A stretch of DNA of 64,000 nucleotides, taken from positions 3,813,501 to 3,877,500 of the forward strand of contig NZ_JAKWJU010000002.1 in assembly GCF_022524345.1 (NCBI RefSeq). The letters are read 5' to 3'. This document shows, piece after piece, positions 17,470 to 26,255 of this stretch (position 1 is the stretch's first letter; the number at the start of each line of letters is the position of its first letter). Under the pieces are notes generated by a model. The model made no database searches and had not been told where the DNA came from. It worked only from the letters and a program-made list of their open reading frames with translations. Position numbers and translations under genes: made by a program. The stretch is from Streptomyces marispadix (GTDB lineage: Bacteria; Actinomycetota; Actinomycetes; Streptomycetales; Streptomycetaceae).

Positions 17470-18750
17470 TCAGCCGGTTGTGACCATACGCAGGCAGCCG
17501 AGGAATCCGGCGAGTGCCTCCCGTACGTCCTCGTCCGACCACGAGAGTCCGGTAGCGGCGACCGTCACCTCGGTCATCGCCAGTCCCGGAGGTGCGCCCG
17601 GCGGCTCGGTCCAGCGCCTGAAGAGCAGCGTCCCGGTCTCCTCCGCCTGGCGAGCGCCCGCCTCCGTCAATTCGCCTGCCCCGTAAGGCAGCCAGACCTG
17701 GAACTGATGCGTATGGGGCACCCTGGGCCACACCCGCCACCACGAGACCGCGTTCGCGCCCGATCGGCCGGCGCCCGTGTCCGCGCCTTTTCGGTGGGCG
17801 TGCGTGGCCGCTTCCGGGACCGCGCCCATACCCGCTTCTGCGCCCGTGCCCGCTTCCGTGGCGGTGCCCGCGTCCGCCAGTGCGCCGTGCAGCGCCTCGG
17901 CGACGACCCTCGCATGGGCCACGTAGGCGGGCAGACGCGGCAGTTCGCGTTCCAGCCCCACCAGGGCGGAGAGAGCGGCGGGCCACTGCTGGAAGATCTG
18001 GCCGCCGTAGCGGTGGCGCCAGGCCGCGGCCTCCTCGATGACCGTCTCCGGACCGGCGAGCGCCGCCCCCGACAGGCCCCCGAGCGACTTGTAGAAGCTG
18101 ACGTAGACGGTGTCGGCGAGCGAGGCGATTTCGGGGAGCGTACGGCCGAAGTGGGTGGTGCACTCCCACAGCCGTGCGCCGTCGATGTGCACGACCGCGT
18201 CCCGTTCACGTGCCGCGGCGACGGTCGACTCCAGCTCCTCCCAGGACGGCAGCAGGAAGCCCGCCTCGCGCAGCGGCAGTTCGAGCGCCAGCGTGCCGAA
18301 CGGGTCGGCCAGTTCCCGTACTTCGGCGGCCGTGGGCAGGCGTGGCGCGTCCGTCGGGGTGGTCACGCGCAGACCGGTGAGCTGCCGCAGCGCGTCCCGT
18401 TCCCAGCGCACCGGGTGGGCCAGCGGATGCATGGCGACGGTGTCGTTGCCGGTGCGGCCCGCCCAGCAGCGCAGTGCGGCCTGCTGCGCCATCGTCCCGG
18501 TGGGGAAGTACGCGGCGGACTCCGTGCCGAGGGCGGCGGCGGTACGGCGCTCCAGTTCGCCGACGATGCCGTCGGGGTTGCCGTAGACGTCCGGCCAGTC
18601 GGAGAGGTCGTACGCCTCGGCGCCCTCGGCCGACAGCCGCGCGAGCCGTGCGCCGATGCTCCCGCCGACGGGACTCGGGGCGAGGCTGCGCCGTGCGCCG
18701 TTCCACGCGCGCAGCAGTCGTGCGCGTTCCTCCTGCTCGGATGCGGTCAT
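17470..18750 (-). CDS. PLP-dependent beta-eliminating lyase/threonine aldolase family protein
   Basis: Fold-type I PLP enzyme of the low-specificity L-threonine aldolase family (threonine to glycine and acetaldehyde). Seen in the 426-residue product are YGNPDGIVGELERRTAAALG, the AAYFPTGTMAQQ loop, HIDGARLWEC (PLP-pyridine Asp) and VSFYKSLGGLSGAAL with the Schiff-base Lys. An Ala/Thr/Gly-rich insert of about 45 residues interrupts the C-terminal half. Start at 18750 (MTASEQEERAR) is preferred because GAGG lies at proper spacing; ATG at 18759 is the alternative. Substrate could be another beta-hydroxy amino acid. Confidence 0.82.
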   Translation of the reverse strand: MTASEQEERARLLRAWNGARRSLAPSPVGGSIGARLARLSAEGAEAYDLSDWPDVYGNPDGIVGELERRTAAALGTESAAYFPTGTMAQQAALRCWAGRTGNDTVAMHPLAHPVRWERDALRQLTGLRVTTPTDAPRLPTAAEVRELADPFGTLALELPLREAGFLLPSWEELESTVAAARERDAVVHIDGARLWECTTHFGRTLPEIASLADTVYVSFYKSLGGLSGAALAGPETVIEEAAAWRHRYGGQIFQQWPAALSALVGLERELPRLPAYVAHARVVAEALHGALADAGTATEAGTGAEAGMGAVPEAATHAHRKGADTGAGRSGANAVSWWRVWPRVPHTHQFQVWLPYGAGELTEAGARQAEETGTLLFRRWTEPPGAPPGLAMTEVTVAATGLSWSDEDVREALAGFLGCLRMVTTG

Positions 18751-19159
18751 GGCAGGCATCCTCGCGCCGCCCGGGACCGGGCCGCCAGGGTGCACGGGCC
18801 GGGGCCCGGCCATCGGGAATCCGGGGCGGTCACGGAGCGCTCGGCTCGGTGCGTACGTGGAGCGCTCCGGGAAGGGCTGGGGCGTACGGCGTCCTGGCGT
18901 GCGCCTTGCCGCAGGGCACGTCGCTCCCGAACCTCGTCCGTGCCCGCTTCCCCTGCCCGTTCCCCCGGCTCGTCCCCCCCCCGGCTCGTTCCCTCCCCTC
19001 GCTCCCAGCCCTCGCTTCCGCTGCTGACGCCCGTTCGCCGTCGCCCGGCGGTACGGCCCGCGCCCTCGGCGGCCCGCCCCGGCCGCCAGGGAATAGCATG
19101 GCCGCAGGACGTCCGGTACCCGGCGAGGACCGGAACGGAATACGGAAGGCCGCCACCCC
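18751..19159. other. Intergenic region, divergent promoters presumed
   Basis: About 400 bp between the divergent lyase gene and the cofactor operon. It is extremely C/T-rich on the plus strand, with a run of eight C near 18977-18985 and no credible ORF. TAGCAT at 19094-19099 is a possible -10 for the operon, but no -35 could be placed. No hairpin of note is seen. Confidence 0.5.
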
Positions 19160-20131
19160 GTGAACGATCAGACCCCCGCCCAGCCCCCGGACGGCCACCG
19201 CCGGGACGCTCACCGGGACGCCCACCCGGACTCTCACCTCCGTGCCGAGGACCGCCCCGCGCGACTGACGGTGGGCGTCGTGGGCACGGGCCGCGTGGGC
19301 CCGGCGCTCGCCGCCGCGCTGCGCCAGGCGGGACACCGCCCGGTCGCCGCCTCCGGCGTCTCCGAGCGCTCCCGCAGCCGCGCCGCCGAGCTGCTTCCCG
19401 GAGTGCCGCTCGTAGACCCTCCGGAGGTGCTGGCCCGTGCCGAACTGGTGCTGCTCACCGTGCCGGACGACGCGCTCCCCGAGCTGGTCGCCGGGCTCGC
19501 GCGTACCGGCGCCTTCAAGCCGGGCCGCCTCATCGTCCACACCTCAGGGCGGTACGGGACGAGCGTGCTCGAACCCGCCCTGCGCCAGGGGGCGTTGCCC
19601 CTGGCGCTGCATCCGGTGATGACGTTCACCGGTACGCCCGTCGACGTACAGCGGCTGGCGGGGTGCTCGTTCGGAGTCACCGCGCCCGAGGAGCTGCGGC
19701 TGGCCGCGCAGGCTCTCGTCATCGAGATGGGCGGCGAGCCGGAGTGGATCAGCGAGGAGGCACGTCCGCTCTACCATGCGGCGCTCGCGGTGGGCGCCAA
19801 CCATCTCGTCACGCTCGTAGCGCAGTCCATGGATCTGCTGCGCGCCTCCGGTGTCGAGGCGCCCGCGAAGATGCTGGGGCCGCTGCTGGGCGCCGCCCTC
19901 GACAACAGCCTGCGCTCCGGCGACGCCGCCCTCACCGGCCCGGTCGCACGCGGCGACGCGGGCACCGTCTCCGCCCATCTCGCCGAACTCGGCGCACACG
20001 CACCGCGCATGGTGGCCAGCTATCTCGCGATGGCGCGCGCCACCGCGGACCGCGCCATCGACAACGGGCTGCTCAAGCCCGAACTGGCCGAGGAACTGCT
20101 CGACGTACTGTCCGAAGGGGGCCGTCGCTGA
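19160..20131 (+). CDS. Rossmann-like and DUF2520 domain protein
   Basis: A 323-residue two-domain protein. The NAD(P)-binding half has LTVGVVGTGRVGPALAAALR (about 36-55) and VLLTVPDDALPEL, and resembles ketopantoate reductase and 6-phosphogluconate dehydrogenase N-domains. The helical DUF2520 half includes LHPVMTFTG, YHAALAVGANHLVTLV and GPVARGDAGTV. The first ~34 residues are a His/Asp-rich lead. Its stop overlaps the panC start (TGATG), so it is coupled to pantothenate synthesis. The reaction is unproven; acting as a ketopantoate-type reductase is a reasonable guess from fold and context. Confidence 0.85.
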   Translation: MNDQTPAQPPDGHRRDAHRDAHPDSHLRAEDRPARLTVGVVGTGRVGPALAAALRQAGHRPVAASGVSERSRSRAAELLPGVPLVDPPEVLARAELVLLTVPDDALPELVAGLARTGAFKPGRLIVHTSGRYGTSVLEPALRQGALPLALHPVMTFTGTPVDVQRLAGCSFGVTAPEELRLAAQALVIEMGGEPEWISEEARPLYHAALAVGANHLVTLVAQSMDLLRASGVEAPAKMLGPLLGAALDNSLRSGDAALTGPVARGDAGTVSAHLAELGAHAPRMVASYLAMARATADRAIDNGLLKPELAEELLDVLSEGGRR

Positions 20132-21279
20132 TGGACCGCACGGCGGAGAACGCACAGGCGCACGGCCGCACCCCGGCGGACGCGGCGGACACGACGGACC
20201 CGGCCCCTGCGGGTGAGGTCCCCATGGACCCGGCCCCTGCGGGCGAGGCAGGCACCGCCCGAGCCGGGCGAAACGGCCGCCAGGGCATACGACTTGTCCG
20301 TACGGCGGCCGAACTGCGCGCCACGGCAGCCGAGTCGGCGCCTTCGCGTGACGGCACGGCGAGCGGGCGGCAGGGGACGGCGCTTCGTGCCGTCGTCATG
20401 ACGATGGGCGCGCTGCACGCCGGGCACGCCGCGCTCGTTCGCGCCGCCCGTGAACGGGTCGGCCCACAAGGGCAGGTGGTCGTCACGGTCTTCGTCAACC
20501 CGCTCCAGTTCGGGCCCACGGAGGACTTCGACCGCTATCCGCGCACGCTCGACGCCGATCTCGTCGTGGCCCAAGAGGCGGGCGCGGACGTGGTGTTCGC
20601 ACCGTCGGTCGCGGAGGTCTACCCGGAGACCGCCGAGCACGGTAGCGGAGGTTCGGGGACCACCTCCGTCGGCTCTCAAGTCCGCATCGCCGCCGGGCCG
20701 ATGGGCGAGCGCTTCGAAGGGGCGCACAGACCGGGCCACTTCGACGGCGTGCTCACGGTCGTGGCGAAGCTGCTGCACCTCACGGCACCCGACATCGCGC
20801 TGTACGGCCAGAAAGACGCACAGCAACTCGCCCTGATACGGCGCATGGTGACGGACCTCAACTTCCCGGTGGAGGTCGTCGCCGTGCCCACGGTCCGCGA
20901 GGCGGACGGCATGGCGCTCTCCAGCCGCAACGGCTATCTCTCGGCGGAGGAACGCGCGACCGGACTCGCCCTGTCCAGGGCGCTGTTCGCAGCACGGGAC
21001 ACACTGCCGGACGGCGGCGCACACGCCGCGCTCGCAGCGGCCCGCAAGGTCCTCGACGAGGCCGCCCTCGCCGAACCGCCCCTGCACGTCGACTACTTGG
21101 CGCTGATCGACCCCTCCGACTTCACGGAGATCACCGACCTCGGACGGGCCGGCCGGCCGGGCGGGCCTGACCGGCCCTCAGAAGAGACGGGCGAGGCGGC
21201 CGTGCTCGCGGTCGCCGGACGAGTCGGCGGCACCCGGCTCATCGACAACGTCCGCCTCCCGCTGGGAGCGGCCCGATGA
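20131..21279 (+). CDS. panC: Pantothenate synthetase (pantoate--beta-alanine ligase)
   Basis: Cytosolic ATP-dependent ligase joining pantoate and beta-alanine, the last step to vitamin B5. The 382-residue protein has the HIGH-like motif VMTMGALHAGHAALVRAAR, VTVFVNPLQFGPTEDFDRYPR (pantoate site), FDGVLTVVAKLLH, ALYGQKDAQQL and ADGMALSSRNGYLS (KMSKS-like). An Ala/Asp-rich N-terminal extension of ~50 residues and two short inserts make it longer than the usual ~280-300. The start overlaps the upstream stop and the stop overlaps nadB (ATGA), placing it inside the coupled NAD/CoA operon. Confidence 0.95.
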   Translation: MDRTAENAQAHGRTPADAADTTDPAPAGEVPMDPAPAGEAGTARAGRNGRQGIRLVRTAAELRATAAESAPSRDGTASGRQGTALRAVVMTMGALHAGHAALVRAARERVGPQGQVVVTVFVNPLQFGPTEDFDRYPRTLDADLVVAQEAGADVVFAPSVAEVYPETAEHGSGGSGTTSVGSQVRIAAGPMGERFEGAHRPGHFDGVLTVVAKLLHLTAPDIALYGQKDAQQLALIRRMVTDLNFPVEVVAVPTVREADGMALSSRNGYLSAEERATGLALSRALFAARDTLPDGGAHAALAAARKVLDEAALAEPPLHVDYLALIDPSDFTEITDLGRAGRPGGPDRPSEETGEAAVLAVAGRVGGTRLIDNVRLPLGAAR

Positions 21280-23311
21280 CGGCCGGTCAGGCGCCCCTGC
21301 GCGCCCCCGCCCCCGGCTGGCGCATCGACGCCGACGTCGTGGTCGTCGGCTCCGGAGTCGCAGGGCTCACCGCCGCGCTCCGCTGCCACGCCGCGGGCCT
21401 GGCCACCGTGGTGGTCACCAAGGCAAGCCTGGACGACGGCTCCACCCGCTGGGCACAGGGCGGCATAGCCGCGGCGCTCGGCGACGGCGACAGCCCGGAC
21501 CAGCATCTCGACGACACCCTCGTCGCCGGTGCGGGCCTGTGCGACGAGGAGGCCGTACGCACCCTGGTGACCGAAGGTCCCGCCGCCGTACGAAGGCTCA
21601 TCGGGACCGGAGCCCGCTTCGACACCGACCCCGCCACCGGTGAGATAGAGCTGACCCGCGAGGGCGGCCACCACCGTCGCCGCATCGCGCACGCGGGCGG
21701 CGACGCCACCGGCGCGGAGATCTCCCGCGCGCTGCTCGACGCCGTACGCGAACTACGAACGGGGCGCCGGGCGGACCGGGCGGACCAGGCGGACCAGGCG
21801 GAGGACCATGGCGCGCACGGCGGTCCGTATGGCAAGGGCGGCTCTGCCCCGGCGGTCCGCGGGGGCCTCCGTACCGTCGAGAACGCGCTCGTACTCGACC
21901 TGCTCAAGACGGACGACGGAGCGGCCGCGGGCGTCACGCTGCATGTCATGGGCGAGGGCCAGCACGACGGAGTCGGAGCGGTACACGCACCGGCCGTGGT
22001 GCTCGCGACCGGCGGCATGGGCCAGATCTTCTCCGCGACCACCAACCCGCCCGTCTCCACCGGGGACGGCGTGGCCCTGGCGCTGCGCGCGGGCGCGGAG
22101 GTCAGCGATCTGGAGTTCGTGCAGTTCCATCCGACGGCGCTGTATCTCGGCGCGGACGCGGAGGGCCAGCAGCCGCTGATCTCGGAGGCGGTACGCGGCG
22201 AGGGCGCACACCTCGTCGACGCCGACGGCGTGCGTTTCATGGTGGGCCGGCACGAACTGGCCGAACTGGCACCGCGCGACATCGTCGCCAAGGCGATCAT
22301 GCGGCGGGCCGCCGAGCGTGGCGCCCAGCCGGGCACCGAGCACATGTTCCTCGACGCCCGCCACTTCGGCGCCGCGATGTGGGAGTCCCGCTTCCCCACG
22401 ATCCTCGACGCCTGCCGCAGCCACGGCATCGACCCCGTCACCGAACCGATCCCGGTGGCGCCTGCCGCGCACTACGCCAGCGGCGGTGTACGCACCGACC
22501 TCCACGGCCGTACGACCGTGCCCGGCCTCTACGCCTGCGGCGAGGTCGCGTGCACCGGCGTGCACGGCGCGAACAGGCTCGCCTCCAACAGCCTGCTGGA
22601 GGGCCTGGTCTTCGCCGAGCGCATCGCGGAGGCGGTGGCGCATCAGGCGGATGTACGGCAAGCCGAGGCGCACGCGGGGGCGAAGCGGGACCCGGACCGC
22701 CCTGCGGCCGAGACGTACGCCGGCGGGCCCGCCGACGGGCCCGCCGACGCCGGCAGTGCACAGCCGCAGGCGCCCGTCACCCCGCTGCTGCTGCCCCCGA
22801 GGCCCGGCCCGTCATCCAGCGCATCATGACGAGCGGCGCCGGAGTCCTGCGGTCGGCAGCCAGCCTCGCGGAGGCAGCGGCCCGCCTCGACTCGCTTCCC
22901 GCCGACACGGCGCACAAGCCCGCCGACCCCGGCGTGGAGACCTGGGAGACCGCCAACCTCCATCTCGTCGCCCGCGTGCTGGTCGCCGCCGCGCTACGAC
23001 GTGAGGAGACCCGCGGCTGCCACTGGCGCGAGGACCACCCGCACCGTGACGACGCCTCATGGCGCCGCCACCTCGTCGTCGGCGTGCGCGGCACAGGCCG
23101 TAATCTCGACACCCGCAAAACCCACGACTCGTCCGAACTCGCCCCGCCCGACGCCTCCGAACCCGTCCCGACGAACGTCCTCGACATCCGTACGACCCCG
23201 ACGACCGCCTTCCCGCCGACGACGGCACCGCACCCGGAGCCCCACGCGGGCCCGTACCGTCCCCGGGCTTCAGCGGCCCCGCCACCACACACCCCTACGG
23301 AGAAGCCGTGA
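21276..23311 (+). CDS. nadB: L-aspartate oxidase, interrupted by a single-base frameshift near 22794-22799
   Basis: NadB is the FAD enzyme oxidising L-aspartate to iminoaspartate in de novo NAD synthesis. The first 508 or so codons carry the FAD-binding VVVVGSGVAGLTAALR, STRWAQGGIAAAL, HHRRRIAHAGGDATG and GANRLASNSLLEGLVFAERIA. The frame then closes at 22829. The C-terminal domain continues in the -1 frame: QRIMTSGAGVLRSA, VETWETANLHLVARVLVAAALRREETRGCHWRED and WRRHLVV, ending at 23311 with the GTGA overlap to nadC expected of this operon. One missing C in the C5 run at 22794-22798 restores a ~678-residue protein. A sequencing error is likely; a real mutation would abolish the helical C-domain. 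Confidence 0.88.
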
Positions 23312-24492
23312 CCAGCCCCTTCCCGGACTCCCCGGAGGAGCGACGCCCTCTGCCCGTCGACGTGCCCCTGCTCCAGATCGGCGGCCCCGGCTCGTCCGCG
23401 ACGCCGTCCTACGGCGGCGGCTGCGGCGACTCCTGCGGCTGCGGCGGAGGAGCCGGGAGCGACGCGGACGCATGGGACCTGGACCCGCTGGACTGCGGCC
23501 TCGACGCGGACCTCGCACGGCTGCTGGCGGACGCGGGCCTCGACCCCGTACAGGTCGAGGACATCGCGCACCTGGCCGTCGAGGAGGACCTCGACCACGG
23601 CGTCGACGTCACCACCGTCGCCACGATCGCCGAAGACGCCGTATCCACGGGGGACTTCACGGCCCGCGAGGACGGGACGGTCGCCGGGCTGCACATCGCC
23701 GAGGCGGTGCTGTCGGTGGTCTGCACGGACGAGTTCGAGGTGGAGCGCCACGTCGAGGACGGCGAGCGCGTCGTGGCCGGGCAGCGGCTGCTGACGGTAC
23801 GCACCCGCACCCGCGATCTCCTCACCGCCGAGCGCAGCGCCCTCAACCTGCTGTGCCGCCTCTCCGGCATCGCGACCCTCACCCGCCGCTGGGCTGACGA
23901 GCTGACCCGGGCCGCGACCGCCGCGGACGCCGGCACCCATGCCGAGACACGCGTACGCGACACCCGAAAGACGACGCCGGGCCTGCGTGCCCTGGAGAAG
24001 TACGCGGTGCGCTGCGGCGGCGGCACCAACCACCGCTTCTCGCTGTCCGACGCCGCGCTCATCAAGGACAACCACGTGGTGGCGGCGGGCGGCGTCGCGG
24101 AGGCGTTCAGACTCGTGAGAGCGGAGTTCCCCGACGTGCCGATCGAGGTGGAGGTCGACCGCCTCGACCAGATCGAGCCGGTCCTCGCCGAGGGTGCCGA
24201 CCTGATCCTGCTCGACAACTTCACGCCCGACGAGACCGCGGCGGCCGTGGTGCTGGTCGCGGGCCGAGCCCAGCTCGAATCCTCGGGCCGGCTCAGCCTC
24301 GACAACGCCGCTCAGTACGCGGCCACCGGCGTCGACTTCCTGGCCGTAGGGGCGCTGACCCACTCCTCGCCGATCCTCGACATCGGCCTCGACCTGCGCG
24401 ACACGGACGCGGGCGCGGCCGGGACCGGCGAGGACCATGACGTACACGAGGGGCCGGAGGGGCCCGAGGGTCGCGAAGAGGTGGACGACTGA
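23308..24492 (+). CDS. nadC: Nicotinate-nucleotide pyrophosphorylase (quinolinate phosphoribosyltransferase)
   Basis: NadC converts quinolinate and PRPP to nicotinate mononucleotide. From about residue 85 the protein follows the family: EEDLDHGVDVTT, LTAERSALNLLCRLSGIAT, RVRDTRKTTPGLRALEKYAV, HRFSLSDAALIKDNH, VEVDRLDQIEPVL, LILLDNF and FLAVGALTHS. The 394 residues are ~100 more than usual because of an N-terminal extension with a CxxxCxC cluster (Cys39, Cys43, Cys45) and an acidic C-terminal tail. GTG start overlaps the frameshift-corrected nadB stop, and the stop overlaps the coaX ATG. Confidence 0.95.
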   Translation: MTSPFPDSPEERRPLPVDVPLLQIGGPGSSATPSYGGGCGDSCGCGGGAGSDADAWDLDPLDCGLDADLARLLADAGLDPVQVEDIAHLAVEEDLDHGVDVTTVATIAEDAVSTGDFTAREDGTVAGLHIAEAVLSVVCTDEFEVERHVEDGERVVAGQRLLTVRTRTRDLLTAERSALNLLCRLSGIATLTRRWADELTRAATAADAGTHAETRVRDTRKTTPGLRALEKYAVRCGGGTNHRFSLSDAALIKDNHVVAAGGVAEAFRLVRAEFPDVPIEVEVDRLDQIEPVLAEGADLILLDNFTPDETAAAVVLVAGRAQLESSGRLSLDNAAQYAATGVDFLAVGALTHSSPILDIGLDLRDTDAGAAGTGEDHDVHEGPEGPEGREEVDD

Positions 24493-25289
24493 TGCTGCTG
24501 ACCATCGACGTCGGAAACACCCACACCGTCCTCGGCCTCTTCGACGGCGACGACATCGTCGAGCACTGGCGCATCTCCACCGACCCCCGCCGCACGGCCG
24601 ACGAACTCGCCGTGCTCCTACAGGGCCTGATGGGGATGCACCCGCTCCTCGGCGAGGAGCTCGGCGACAACGTCGAGGGCATCGCCATCTGCTCGACCGT
24701 GCCCTCGGTGCTGCACGAGCTGCGCGAGGTCACCCGCCGCTACTACGGCGACATCCCCGCCGTGCTCGTCGAGCCGGGCGTGAAGACGGGCGTGCCGATC
24801 CTCATGGACAACCCGAAGGAGGTCGGCGCCGACCGCATCATCAACGCCCTCGCCGCGGTCGAGCTGTACGGCGGCCCCTGCGTCGTCGTCGACTTCGGCA
24901 CGGCCACCACCTTCGACGCGGTCTCGGCACGCGGCGAGTACGTCGGCGGCGTCATCGCCCCCGGCATCGAGATCTCCGTCGACGCCCTCGGCGTGCGCGG
25001 CGCTCAGCTACGCAAGATCGAACTGGCCCGCCCGCGCAGCGTCATCGGCAAGAACACCGTCGAGGCCATGCAGTCCGGCATCCTCTACGGCTTCGCGGGC
25101 CAGGTCGACGGCGTAGTGGACCGCATCGCACGCGAACTCACCGACGACCCGGACGATGTGACGGTCATCGCCACCGGCGGCCTGGCCCCGATGGTGCTGG
25201 GCGAGGCCACCGCCATCGACGAGCACGAGCCGTGGCTGACCCTGATCGGTCTGCGTCTGGTCTACGAGCGCAACGTGAGCCGCACATAG
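24492..25289 (+). CDS. coaX: Type III pantothenate kinase
   Basis: CoaX phosphorylates pantothenate in the first step of CoA synthesis and is an ASKHA-fold dimer insensitive to CoA feedback. The 265-residue protein has MLLTIDVGNTHTVLGLF (phosphate 1), the KTGVPILMDNPKEVGADRIINALAA segment, VVVDFGTATTFDAV (phosphate 2) and PGIEISVDALGVRGAQL. The ATG lies inside the nadC stop (TGATG). It closes the five-gene operon started at 19160, so pantothenate made by PanC is used by a kinase encoded on the same message. Confidence 0.97.
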   Translation: MLLTIDVGNTHTVLGLFDGDDIVEHWRISTDPRRTADELAVLLQGLMGMHPLLGEELGDNVEGIAICSTVPSVLHELREVTRRYYGDIPAVLVEPGVKTGVPILMDNPKEVGADRIINALAAVELYGGPCVVVDFGTATTFDAVSARGEYVGGVIAPGIEISVDALGVRGAQLRKIELARPRSVIGKNTVEAMQSGILYGFAGQVDGVVDRIARELTDDPDDVTVIATGGLAPMVLGEATAIDEHEPWLTLIGLRLVYERNVSRT

Positions 25290-25313
25290 GGGCTGCCACG
25301 CACGGCAGGCCCC
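25289..25313 (+). terminator. Hairpin terminator at the end of the cofactor operon
   Basis: GGGGCTGCC at 25289-25297 pairs with GGCAGGCCCC at 25304-25313, with one bulged base and a 6-nt loop, immediately after the coaX stop. It fits as an intrinsic terminator without a U-tract. Confidence 0.5.
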
Positions 25314-25454
25314 GGGCGTCCCGTGGCGGTCGTCTCCGGGGTGCGCACCGCCGCCCCGGGGCATGCGGCCGCTCCGCGGTCCCGGGCCCGTGAGAGTGGG
25401 CCTCAGCGCCCCTGCCGTAGGCTTGTGGCCCTGTCCGAAGGAGGCGCGAAAGGC

Positions 25455-25625
25455 ATGGAGTACATCGCGGCACTGACCCCGCCCGTCGTGATGGCGGTGG
25501 CATTCACCGCTCTCATCGTCACGATCGTGAAGAGCCAGGGCGGCGCGAACAAGGCCAAGGAAGACGCCGCCGTGGACGCCGCCATCGCACGCGCGGAGAG
25601 CGTCCGGCAGAAGAAAGAGAGCTGA
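25455..25625 (+). CDS. Small single-span membrane protein (56 aa)
   Basis: MEYIAALTPPVVMAVAFTAL is followed by IVTIVKSQGG and a charged Lys/Ala/Glu-rich tail ending ESVRQKKES. One N-terminal membrane helix (about 8-28) and a short amphipathic, probably coiled-coil, cytosolic tail are seen. The strong ribosome binding site AAGGAGGCG sits just upstream of the ATG, which decides the start over an earlier in-frame codon. Function unknown; the gene stands alone between the cofactor operon terminator and the BlaI-type regulator. Confidence 0.7.
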   Translation: MEYIAALTPPVVMAVAFTALIVTIVKSQGGANKAKEDAAVDAAIARAESVRQKKES

Positions 25626-25663
25626 TCCGGGCTCTCCCCTGCGGTATTCGGGACATCTCCGTC

Positions 25664-25676
25664 TATTATTCACGGC
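25664..25676 (+). promoter_or_regulatory. Probable leaderless -10 of the BlaI-type gene
   Basis: TATTAT at 25664-25669 lies 7 bases before the GTG at 25677, and there is no Shine-Dalgarno. Leaderless transcription is likely; no certain -35 is visible. As BlaI-type repressors commonly repress themselves, the operator may overlap this stretch. Confidence 0.45.
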
Positions 25677-26084
25677 GTGCCTCGGCCATTGGGAGAGTTG
25701 GAAGACACCGTCATGACGCGGGTATGGCGGTGGAACCGTCCGGTCACGGTGCGGGAAGTCCTGGAGGATCTGCGGGACGACCGCTCCATCGCCTACACGA
25801 CGGTCATGACCGTAATGGACAACCTCCATCAGAAGGGCTGGCTGCGCAGACGCCAAGAAGGCCGTGCCTATCGATATGAGCCGGTCTCCACACGTGCCGC
25901 GTACTCCGCCGCACTGATGAACGAAGCCTGGGCGTCGAGTGACAACGCGGCAGCGGCTCTCGTGGAGTTCTTCGGCCGTATGACTCCGGAACAGCTCGAC
26001 GCCGTACGGGACGCGTTGCGAGTCGTGCAGTTGAACGATGTGCACGTCGATGTCCCGGAGAGAGCGCCGCGCGAGAGTCACTAG
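25677..26084 (+). CDS. BlaI/MecI/CopY-family transcriptional regulator
   Basis: A 135-residue Penicillinase-repressor-type winged helix: PRPLGELEDTVMTRVW, then PVTVREVLEDLRDDRSIAYTTVMTVMDNLHQKGWLRRRQEGRAYRYEPV, followed by a helical dimerisation domain (LVEFFGRMTPEQLDAVRDAL). Classical members are cleaved by a BlaR/MecR protease. No such sensor gene is adjacent, so the signal is unknown. The predicted transcript is leaderless. Confidence 0.92.
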   Translation: MPRPLGELEDTVMTRVWRWNRPVTVREVLEDLRDDRSIAYTTVMTVMDNLHQKGWLRRRQEGRAYRYEPVSTRAAYSAALMNEAWASSDNAAAALVEFFGRMTPEQLDAVRDALRVVQLNDVHVDVPERAPRESH

Positions 26085-26255
26085 GCGCACGAGAACCCAG
26101 CAGAACCACCGCTCGGAAGCAGCGCTCGGAAGCGCCGCTCAGAACCGGTGAGCAGAACAGCTTCGGATCTCGTAGGCGAACGCCTGCCGGAAGGCGGCCG
26201 TGAAGGGCGGGGACCCGGAGAGCAGTGCCTTGGGCAAGGGCGATAGCGTCCGCTC

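Noticed and set aside
22780..22830. Programmed -1 ribosomal frameshift in nadB
   Set aside because: The sequence is not an X-XXY-YYZ slippery heptamer in frame, no stem-loop or pseudoknot was evident just downstream, and NadB needs its C-domain in full amount. A missing C is simpler.
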